Positions 1 through 5,839 of a stretch of DNA of 8,585 bases are shown one piece after another. The stretch's first letter is position 1. The number at the start of each line of letters is the position of its first letter. The notes under the pieces were generated by a model. The model worked only from the letters and a program-made list of their open reading frames with translations. It searched no databases and had not been told where the DNA came from. Origin of the DNA: an uncultured Selenomonas sp. GTDB lineage: Bacteria; Bacillota; Negativicutes; Selenomonadales; Selenomonadaceae. The stretch lies in assembly GCA_947097535.1 (NCBI GenBank), contig CAMURM010000047.1, positions 1 through 8,585 of the forward strand. Direction: 5' to 3'. The translations under genes and the position numbers were made by a program.

Positions 1-53
1 ATCGTAGCTGAACCTGCCCGAGAAGGCGAGCGTGCCGCGGTCGCCGCCGAAGT
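1..53 (-). pseudogene. Internal cas6 fragment duplicated at the far end of the array
   Basis: All 53 bases are identical to 1368-1420, inside the intact cas6 gene of this window, and in the same orientation. In the cas6 frame they encode the residues from FGGDRG to FSYD, about 211-226 of Cas6. On the minus strand the frame is open back to position 63, where it meets a TGA at 64-66, with no start codon between. It is therefore a 5'-truncated remnant and not a second functional cas6. The match stops exactly at 53/54 (T here, A at 1421). The left end is cut by the window, so the copy may continue through the cas6 3' end, its terminator and another leader. The absence of any mismatch suggests a recent duplication, or an assembly artefact if this is a contig end. 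Confidence 0.85.
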
Positions 54-88
54 TGTTGAAATATCAAATATAAACATGAGATTTATGA
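54..88 (-). other. Spacer-length remnant between the array and the cas6 fragment
   Basis: These 35 AT-rich bases lie between the outermost repeat (starting at 89) and the cas6 copy (ending at 53). Their length falls inside the 34-36 nt range of the 11 spacers, and the expected next repeat is missing: cas6 sequence begins where it should be. It may be a twelfth, oldest spacer left by the rearrangement, or simply flanking DNA of matching length. No repeat-like bases remain on its left side. Confidence 0.5.
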
Positions 89-908
89 GTTTCAATACCG
101 CAAGCGGTATGAATTGCATGCAATCAACCTTGTTTGGATTCGGCGTTTCGGAGATTCCAAGTTTCAATACCGCAAGCGGTATGAATTGCATGCAATTGTT
201 GACATTCGTGGCAACAAGCCACAGATTCATCCGTTTCAATACCACAAGCGGTATGAATTGCATGCAATGTCGAAATGGATGAGCCTGAAATTTACGATGT
301 ACCGTTTCAATACCGCAAGCGGTATGAATTGCATGCAATCCTACGTTCCTGCATAGATAGCAGGAGAAAGGAGGTTTCAATACCGCAAGCGGTATAAATT
401 GCATGCAATCACGAAAGCTCTCACGGGACCGATCCCGATCCTCGTGTTTCAATACCGCAAGCGGTATGAATTGCATGCAATCCGACGCTTGACCGCAAAA
501 AGTTTTGGAACATTAAGTTTCAATACCGCAAGCGGTATGAATTGCATGCAATTGTATAGGAAAGATTTTATATACGTCTTTGAGCCGTTTCAATACCGCA
601 AGCGGTATGAATTGCATGCAATCCAAGCAAACCTTCGGCAATGTGGAAAATCTCCCGCGTTTCAATACCGCAAGCGGTATGAATTGCATGCAATATCAAA
701 GCTGCTAAAGACAAAGAAACGATTCTTGCGTTTCAATACCGCAAGCGGTATGAATTGCATGCAATTTGATACGGAGTTTTCAAATGAGGACTTTACCGTC
801 GTTTCAATACCGCAAGCGGTATGAATTGCATGCAATAATTACGTTACTGTGTATAAAAATCGTCGTGGAGATGTTTCAATACCGCAAGCGGTATGAATTG
901 CATGCAAT
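89..908 (-). CRISPR. CRISPR array, 12 repeats and 11 spacers, type III-associated
   Basis: There are 12 direct repeats of 36 nt, starting at 89, 161, 233, 304, 374, 446, 517, 587, 659, 730, 801 and 873, separated by 11 unrelated spacers of 34-36 nt. On the plus strand the repeat opens GTTTCAATACCGC, continues AAGCGGTATGA and ends ATTGCATGCAAT. Ten copies are identical; the repeat at 233 has G-to-A at position 12 and the one at 374 has G-to-A at position 23. The minus-strand repeat ends ATTGAAAC, the usual type III crRNA 5' tag, and a promoter lies to the right, so transcription runs right to left and the newest spacers should be near 872. Positions 7-22 form a 7-bp hairpin (ATACCGC/GCGGTAT), the likely Cas6 target; positions 25-36 are a separate perfect palindrome. 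Both end repeats are intact. Short open frames across the array arise only from the repeats. Confidence 0.98.
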
Positions 909-1120
909 ACTGTTTCCCGGAGCCCTTGGAAACAGCGAACTCAAAAGCAGGTTTTCTAAAGCTCCTTCTCTTTTTGCGATTTTCCCAAAACCCTCGGAAA
1001 TTTTTCTGTCGCAAAATCGGCTCAAAAGAGCTTTTGCAGCCAGCAATATCAAGGAAACTCTTGTCCATGAGGAAAATCTGAAGCTCATGGCATTTTTCAT
1101 GATATTCTGTACTTCACTGT
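909..1120 (-). promoter_or_regulatory. CRISPR leader, transcribed untranslated part
   Basis: About 210 nt lie between the predicted transcription start (near 1118-1120) and the first repeat. I see no convincing gene: the short open frames here lack coding character and a good ribosome site. The leader-repeat junction on the minus strand reads GGGAAACAGT then ATTGCATGC. The region has several A/T tracts and a potential stem-loop (972-1016). By analogy with other arrays it should carry the adaptation signals next to the first repeat, but no known leader-anchoring motif is recognisable. The segment 1155-1206, between promoter and terminator, shows nothing further. Confidence 0.75.
972..1016 (-). 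repeat. Inverted repeat in the leader
   Basis: TTTTGCGA (972-979) and TCGCAAAA (1009-1016) are perfect 8-bp inverted arms. A shorter pair, TTTCC (981-985) and GGAAA (996-1000), is nested inside. In the leader RNA this could fold into a two-part stem-loop. The stem is A/U-rich and the separation large, so stability is uncertain. It could be an RNA structure or a DNA binding site, or chance. Confidence 0.4.
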
Positions 1121-1129
1121 AATGAAGTA
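1110..1129. repeat. Inverted repeat over the -10 and start region of the leader promoter
   Basis: TACTTCA (1110-1116) and TGAAGTA (1123-1129) are perfect 7-bp arms around a 6-nt centre. The right arm overlaps the -10 hexamer (1126-1131) and the centre spans the predicted start point. This placement suits a repressor operator or a hairpin at the 5' end of the pre-crRNA. No matching regulator is present in the window. Confidence 0.45.
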
Positions 1130-1154
1130 TATCACGATGACACTGTCCTGTCAA
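1126..1154 (-). promoter_or_regulatory. Leader promoter driving the CRISPR array
   Basis: On the minus strand the consensus -35 TTGACA (1149-1154) is followed by exactly 17 nt and then TATACT (1126-1131), one base from the consensus -10. TGA immediately before the -10 gives an extended -10 element. The start would fall near 1118-1120, reading into the array. The promoter is downstream of the cas6 terminator, so the array can be transcribed independently of the cas operon. A second inverted repeat, TGACA (1138-1142) and TGTCA (1149-1153), covers the -35 and part of the spacer and could be a binding site. Confidence 0.85.
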
Positions 1155-1206
1155 TGTTCTTTGGCGAACCTTTTCTGCAGTGATTCAAACTTATCTCTTA
1201 GACGAC

Positions 1207-1241
1207 AAAAGGAGCGCTTCGCCGTCCGAAGCGCTCCTTTT
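1207..1241 (-). terminator. Hairpin terminator of the cas operon
   Basis: AAAAGGAGCGCTTCG (1207-1221) and its exact complement (1227-1241) form a perfect 15-bp stem with a 5-nt loop. It begins 3 nt after the cas6 stop codon. On the minus strand the stem ends in TTTT, with no further T run, so the U tract is short but the stem is very strong. The symmetry (A tract and T tract) makes it potentially bidirectional. It separates the cas transcript from the leader promoter. Confidence 0.8.
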
Positions 1242-1244
1242 GGT

Positions 1245-2048
1245 TCATCTATACGCGACCCTCGTCTCGCCAAATCCCTGGCCCGTCAGTCTGCCGACGC
1301 CGGCGAAGGTGGCGAATTGGGCGAGCAGCAGGAGTGCATGCTGCTCTTCTTCGCTCAGCGCTGTGACATCGTAGCTGAACCTGCCCGAGAAGGCGAGCGT
1401 GCCGCGGTCGCCGCCGAAGTAGACGCGCCGCGAGCCGCCGTGCCATTCACTGAGGAGTGCTTTCGCCGCGGCATCGCGAATCCACGCGCGATCCATCGCC
1501 ACGGGCATGGCGGCCTGCTGCCACTTGTCGGCAAGCGAGGAAAAGATGAGCACGGGATCGGGCATTGGGTAGTCCTTATCATCGCGGCGAAAGGCAACGG
1601 GCGAGAGGAAGCGCAGACGGATCTCCGCAACGCGCCCTGCTTGGAGCGCCGCACCGACAAGCTCCAGCTCATCGACGACACCCGAGTCATGCGTGCCGTC
1701 CGCCTTGACTTCCTCGACGCGAAGCGGCAGGAATCCTGCCTGCAGGACATCGCCGACGCGCACATGGAGCGCCGCCTGCAGGACGTCTTCGCGAAGCGCC
1801 GTGACGCGCCAGCCCATAGTCTCCCCCTTGCGGACGGTGCGATAGCCGCCCGCTTCTTCCCCTTGCCGCCACTTGAGCAGCGACACGGTGAAGGGCTTGA
1901 TTTGCAGCGCTTCGTGGATATAGGCGGCAAGCTCCGCCGAATATTCTTCCATGATCTTGAAGAACAAGCCATGCAGCCAACGTCCGTGAAAGAGCGGCAC
2001 GCGGGCGGCACACTCCGCCCGCAGCCGATAGACGACAGCACCGATCAT
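1245..2048 (-). CDS. cas6: Cas6 pre-crRNA endoribonuclease
   Basis: This 267-residue protein has the usual length and both hallmarks of the Cas6 family. The N-terminal segment GRWLHGLFF (residues 22-30) carries His26, the candidate general catalytic histidine. The extreme C-terminus has the glycine-rich loop GVGRLTGQGFGE (250-261), typical of the second ferredoxin-like domain and used to grip the repeat RNA. It should cut the array transcript within each repeat and leave the 8-nt AUUGAAAC tag. The start ATG overlaps the stop of the upstream RAMP gene (ATGA), with GGAAAAGG upstream. It is the last gene of the operon, followed by a strong hairpin. Part of its sequence (1368-1420) is repeated exactly at 1-53. 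That the histidine is catalytic is inferred from position only. Confidence 0.92.
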   Translation of the reverse strand: MIGAVVYRLRAECAARVPLFHGRWLHGLFFKIMEEYSAELAAYIHEALQIKPFTVSLLKWRQGEEAGGYRTVRKGETMGWRVTALREDVLQAALHVRVGDVLQAGFLPLRVEEVKADGTHDSGVVDELELVGAALQAGRVAEIRLRFLSPVAFRRDDKDYPMPDPVLIFSSLADKWQQAAMPVAMDRAWIRDAAAKALLSEWHGGSRRVYFGGDRGTLAFSGRFSYDVTALSEEEQHALLLLAQFATFAGVGRLTGQGFGETRVAYR

Positions 2049-3820
2049 TTGCCTTTTCCTTCGCTGTATACTTCGTGCGCCGTCGGCAAGACCCAGCGAT
2101 TGCGGAATTGCTTTACTTCCTTATCGAAGGCTTCATCGGGATTCTTATCACTGCCCAAGGTCATCTGCCGCGTCCTTGCTGCCCAATCCTTTTGCTCCAC
2201 AGCCTTCCAATCGAGGAGGTCGAGCAGCGCCTGCTGCGATAATTCATAGCGCGTCCGTTTCTTTTCATCGAGCCGCGCGATGACATCGTCAAAGGCTTTC
2301 AGATATTCTTCCATCGGTGCTTCTTTTTCTGCTGCGTTCCAGCCGCCATCCGCCGCAAACAGCTGCTCGTAGCCCTGCACTTCGTCGATGAGAATGAGCT
2401 TTGCGTCGATGCGCACACTACCGAGGCCGATGCCCTTTCCCTGCCCGATCTTGAAGCAAAGTTCTCGATCCTCTGCGGCCAGCCGGAAGACCTTAAGCAA
2501 GGCGCCAAGCTCGACTTCACTGAGGTTTTGGAAGCGAATCCTGCCCTCGAACACATTGCCCGCCTTCAAGGGGCGCAGTTTGCGATCAACATTCTCCTTG
2601 ATTTCGCCGTCTTTTCGCCAGGGGAACCCCGGCTTCTGATGCCAATAGAGCTTGTAACCGCGAATCGCGGCATTTTCCTTTGCCCAGTCGTTCGTTCCCT
2701 TGCTTTCGTTCTGCTCCAGGTAAAGCTGATACGAGGTCGGCTTCGGCTCGCCCAGAGTTTGCGAATATCTTGCTTCTTCCGCCTCGAAGCCCCTGTCTTC
2801 CTTCAGCACAGCATCCTCGAACGCCAGCCGACCGGCCCAAAGCTCCTTGCGCCCGAAAATCGCATCGGCATAGTCGACAACACTTGAAGCCGCTTCCATT
2901 GCTCGGGGCAAGTGACCAGCTGCGCCGATAGCCTGAGGATAGGGAATGCGGTAGTATTGCCCGAAGCCGAAATATTCGACCGCCCCTTCTTTTTCCTTAT
3001 AAAAACAAGGCACGACAAAATCACAGGCATCATCACCGGTAAAACGCGCTGCTGCTCCGCCCTCTTGTGCCAGTTTGCCCTCGAACAAATTGAGATCTTC
3101 ATCGCGCGTCAGATCGCCTTTATATCGCGCAATCGTTTCTTCCGATACAGGGATGCGTCGCCCCCAGTCAGGAGCAGAATGAAGCGTATAGTGCGTCTTT
3201 CCCTTCATCGCCCCCGTGAAACACGCCAGTTCGCCGCCTCGTTTTTCATATTCACCCCAAAGAACGGCTTTTTCATGCTGTTGAACAAGAGCAGGATCCT
3301 TCTCTCGGCGAAACTGTGCCGGGCATATATAGTACCGCCCTTCCAGCTTGTCACGGATGAGAAAGCCCGGCTCCGCCTTAGTAGAACTCTGATGTTGTCC
3401 GCCCATCATTTTGCTTCGCACCATCACCTTTTTATACGACGGACTTGTAAAGGAGCGATAGTAAAGCATGCTGTCGGCGAAGTCGGCATTGTCTTTGCCC
3501 TTTCGCATCGCGCCACAGGTCACGATCTTGAAGATGTTCTTGACCATGCCGCGTATCGTGCTGCCCGGCAGGACGGGCTTGCCGACGGGCGCGAAGAAGC
3601 TTCCTTCTTCGTCGCCCGTGCCGATGAATACGGGCGTCATCGTACGGCAGCGCAGCTTGATATAGCCGCTGAGCGTGCCTTGCTCCGTCACATATTTCCT
3701 GTAGTTTGCCTGCCTTTCCTCATCATTTGCCGCGCCACCGTCCAGCGGCGCTCTGAGGATCGTCGCCGGCAGCGGCACGAAGTTGTACGATGCCGTGGCT
3801 CTTTTATCTCGCAATGCCAT
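2045..3820 (-). CDS. Large Cas7-like RAMP protein with insertion (TIGR03986-like)
   Basis: This 591-residue RAMP is much longer than a simple Cas7. After an N-terminal YNFVPLP motif (12-18), the Cas7 core starts at about 50, with VFIGTGDEEG (64-73) and LPGSTIRGM (84-92), the counterpart of the Csm3 IPGSSLKG segment. Asp70 is the best candidate for the RNA-cleaving aspartate. A long insertion (about 105-300) precedes DYADAIFG (316-323) and AGRLAFEDA (329-337), standard RAMP motifs. The glycine loop is IGQGKGIGLGSV (458-469), followed by a charged helical tail to 591. The architecture matches the 'Cas7-insertion' subunit described for III-D complexes; family naming is from memory. I chose ATG 3820 over in-frame ATGs at 3841 and 3901 because the N-terminus fits the family and AAGGGGG lies upstream. 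It overlaps csx19 by 17 bp. Likely a backbone subunit of the effector. Confidence 0.85.
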   Translation of the reverse strand: MALRDKRATASYNFVPLPATILRAPLDGGAANDEERQANYRKYVTEQGTLSGYIKLRCRTMTPVFIGTGDEEGSFFAPVGKPVLPGSTIRGMVKNIFKIVTCGAMRKGKDNADFADSMLYYRSFTSPSYKKVMVRSKMMGGQHQSSTKAEPGFLIRDKLEGRYYICPAQFRREKDPALVQQHEKAVLWGEYEKRGGELACFTGAMKGKTHYTLHSAPDWGRRIPVSEETIARYKGDLTRDEDLNLFEGKLAQEGGAAARFTGDDACDFVVPCFYKEKEGAVEYFGFGQYYRIPYPQAIGAAGHLPRAMEAASSVVDYADAIFGRKELWAGRLAFEDAVLKEDRGFEAEEARYSQTLGEPKPTSYQLYLEQNESKGTNDWAKENAAIRGYKLYWHQKPGFPWRKDGEIKENVDRKLRPLKAGNVFEGRIRFQNLSEVELGALLKVFRLAAEDRELCFKIGQGKGIGLGSVRIDAKLILIDEVQGYEQLFAADGGWNAAEKEAPMEEYLKAFDDVIARLDEKKRTRYELSQQALLDLLDWKAVEQKDWAARTRQMTLGSDKNPDEAFDKEVKQFRNRWVLPTAHEVYSEGKGK

Positions 3821-4415
3821 CTTCCCTACCCCCTTCCACATCCGCCGCCGCGATGCGCACGCAGCGATAGTCCGTATAGCCTGCCTGCCCCGTCGCTTCA
3901 TATTCGATGTAGCTGCGCGTGACCAGGCCGTAATACTTCGCCTGCACTTCTGCTTGCGGCAGCAGCAGCGTGAGCTTTCGCGCCGTATCGGCGAGTTTCA
4001 TATAGCCGTCGGGGACATTTTCCCTTTCTTTTGCAGCTTCGGCTCTTTCGCCCCAGAAGCGCGCGATGCTGTCGACGTATTCGCGCATTTCGCCCGCGCC
4101 GTCCCTGAGCAGTCTCCCGCTCCACCTATCGCCGATTTTCTTCAGATGGAGCTCTTCCTCTTCGTTGAAGATGCGAAGCTCCAGCCAAAGGGCGCAGCGC
4201 TTCTCTGCCTCACCCGGCAGCAGGAGGGCGCCGTCCCGCCAGCGCCCCCAGACGATGCCGTGCACCTGCCAGAGCACGAGCGTCGCTTCCTTCACATCGA
4301 GTTCTCTGAGCTTTTCGCAGAGGGCAGCTTCACTTCGCGCGATGTCTACGCGGAGCTTCTCCGTCCGTCCTTCCTGTATGCACAATTGATCTGCAAGAGC
4401 CAGTTCGATGCTCAT
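3804..4415 (-). CDS. csx19: Csx19 family CRISPR-associated protein
   Basis: This 203-residue protein resembles the Csx19 family (TIGR03984), a marker of subtype III-D. Recognisable features are GIVWGRWRDG (53-62), a WLELRIFNEEEELHL stretch (77-91), DSIARFWG (115-122) and the C-terminal segment with YYGLVTRSYIEYE (161-173) followed by GYTDYR (179-184). There is no signal peptide, membrane segment or obvious catalytic motif. The biochemical role is not well defined; in III-D complexes it has been reported as a subunit, and its position between two Cas7-type genes fits a structural part. The start ATG overlaps the previous stop (ATGA), with GGGAGG about 11 nt upstream. The 3' end overlaps the next gene by 17 bp, suggesting coupled translation and fixed stoichiometry. 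Confidence 0.8.
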   Translation of the reverse strand: MSIELALADQLCIQEGRTEKLRVDIARSEAALCEKLRELDVKEATLVLWQVHGIVWGRWRDGALLLPGEAEKRCALWLELRIFNEEEELHLKKIGDRWSGRLLRDGAGEMREYVDSIARFWGERAEAAKERENVPDGYMKLADTARKLTLLLPQAEVQAKYYGLVTRSYIEYEATGQAGYTDYRCVRIAAADVEGGREDGIAR

Positions 4416-5839
4416 AGAGCCTTCGCCTCCCTCTTTTCCAGCAGGGCTTGCACAAATCCCTGCAATTTCTCTCGCTCCTCCTGTGTCAAGGCAGCAGGAG
4501 ATGCGCCCCAGGCGATCGTCTCACCGCGATAGGAAAACCTCGCTTCCCTGGCCTCCAGAGTTCCGCGGCCGATGCCCTTTTCGCCGCCGAGCGCGAGTCT
4601 TCCGAGCGAAAGCTCCTTGAGCAGCAAAAGCAAGAGGCCAATCTCCCATGCGCGCTCCTCTTCCTTCGGCTCGTGCAAGACGAGGCGCAGGGAGAGCAGG
4701 GCGCTCCTTTCATCGGTCTGCCAGATCGGCGCCGTCGTGAAGAGCCCCGTGCTGAGCTTGCCGCCCGTAAAGCGATCGATGCGCACGCGCGTCTGCAATC
4801 GCGGCGCGATGCCCTCTTCCAGATGCGCCTCCGAAACGATGAGACGGCTCTTCCACTTCTCTTCCGGCGCTTCTTTGATGTGCGCAAGCGACGGCCCCAT
4901 CATGCAGTCGAGCAGTGCGTCGTCGATATCGAGCTTTCGCAGCATTTCAGCCGCTCGATAGCGCAGCGCGCCCTTGATGCTTGCGCCGGGTATGACCCAA
5001 CGATTCCGTTCGCGCAGCATCAGCGCTTGTACCGACGTCCCCTCATCATCCGGCTTCTCCTTCGTCTTCACCTTCATGGCGCGCTCGTAATCGCGCACGA
5101 GGAGCGAGCTTTTCAGTGCGAATTTCGCTTCGAGCAGGCAGTCGTCCTTAGCGCAGAGCTTATCCTGCCGTGCGTAGGTTTGCGGCGTTACGGCAACCTC
5201 GCGCTTTTCGCGCGTATCGAGCCAGGCTTTGACATGCTCCTTCTCTCTGAAATCATAGCGATATACCTTGAGATCCTTTACATACACTTCGCCGAAGCCT
5301 TTCGCTGTATGCGCCCCCAAGGCAAAGCCTGAAGCGAGCTTGCGCGCTAAGAGGTCAACCGCCGCTTCCATTTCTTCGCCGTACGTTTCATGTATGCCGC
5401 GCAGTGTGATCTCGGCGAAAAATTCGCCCTTCGCGCCGTTTCCTACCGCTTCATAGTCAAACTTATGATGCTCGATCGCCGTACCCGTGATCTCGTCGAG
5501 GCCCACACCGTCGCGCACGACGATTTCCACGCCATTCAGCATGACATCGGCAAGTATAACGGAGCTTTGCCACGCCGCCTTCTGTTGTCTTTCATACGAA
5601 ACATCCGTGCCGAAGAGGAGCTGTGTGCCGATCATACTCTCACCCGTCATGAAATCGCGCAGCGCACCGGCGAGCGATGTGCCGGGGATGAACGGCTGCC
5701 CCGCTTTCGTTTTCAGCACTTCGATATCAACGTCATGACCTGCGCCGCTGCCGCCCGCGCCAATGAGAAGCGGCGCTTCAAGAACAAGCGTGCCGTGCAG
5801 GACGATCTTGCCGCGGATACTTTCTTCATTCCGTTCCAT
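4412..5839 (-). CDS. Tandem Cas7-like RAMP protein (two fused Cas7 domains)
   Basis: This 475-residue protein has two Csm3-like halves. Domain 1 (about 10-195) has LLIGAGGSGAGHDVD (24-38), FIPGTSLAGALR (50-61) and the glycine loop GAHTAKGFGEV (175-185). Domain 2 (about 234-437) has LLVRD (246-250), VIPGASIKGALR (282-293) and the loop LGGEKGIGRGTL (417-428). Asp38 of domain 1 sits where Csm3 has its catalytic aspartate, 13 residues before the IPG motif. The same site in domain 2 reads TSV, so that half may not cleave. It should occupy two adjacent backbone positions on the crRNA. Start ATG 5839 is chosen over the upstream in-frame ATG at 5929 because AAAGGAGG lies 9 nt before it and the family's N-terminus follows at once. 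It overlaps csx10 by 14 bp. Confidence 0.88.
   Translation of the reverse strand: MERNEESIRGKIVLHGTLVLEAPLLIGAGGSGAGHDVDIEVLKTKAGQPFIPGTSLAGALRDFMTGESMIGTQLLFGTDVSYERQQKAAWQSSVILADVMLNGVEIVVRDGVGLDEITGTAIEHHKFDYEAVGNGAKGEFFAEITLRGIHETYGEEMEAAVDLLARKLASGFALGAHTAKGFGEVYVKDLKVYRYDFREKEHVKAWLDTREKREVAVTPQTYARQDKLCAKDDCLLEAKFALKSSLLVRDYERAMKVKTKEKPDDEGTSVQALMLRERNRWVIPGASIKGALRYRAAEMLRKLDIDDALLDCMMGPSLAHIKEAPEEKWKSRLIVSEAHLEEGIAPRLQTRVRIDRFTGGKLSTGLFTTAPIWQTDERSALLSLRLVLHEPKEEERAWEIGLLLLLLKELSLGRLALGGEKGIGRGTLEAREARFSYRGETIAWGASPAALTQEEREKLQGFVQALLEKREAKAL

Noticed and set aside
76..824. Plus-strand open frames across the array with repeated peptides such as FNTASGMNCMQ
   Set aside because: The 36-nt repeat is a multiple of three and stop-free in these frames, and the spacers are short, so open frames arise by construction.
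125..872. Each spacer has at least one open frame on the plus strand, suggesting crRNAs antisense to mRNA
   Set aside because: For 34-36 nt an open frame in one of three is expected most of the time, and minus-strand frames are often open too, so this is uninformative without protospacer matches.
1023..1036. CAAAAG-AG-CTTTTG near-palindrome in the leader
   Set aside because: A 2-nt loop cannot form a stable hairpin, and such A/T palindromes are common by chance.
844..1154. Minus-strand frames of 74 and 92 aa in the leader
   Set aside because: They cross the promoter or the first repeat, have no ribosome site or motif, and lie in a region better explained as leader.
1122..2249. Long plus-strand open frame (375 aa) opposite cas6 and the next gene
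   Set aside because: It is antisense to well-supported cas6 and RAMP sequence, has no family motif, and reflects the G+C-rich codon pattern of the minus-strand genes.
3821..3901. Extended N-terminus of the insertion-type Cas7 starting at 3901
   Set aside because: The extra 27 residues are Arg-rich, overlap csx19 coding further, and precede a family-like start with its own ribosome site at 3820.
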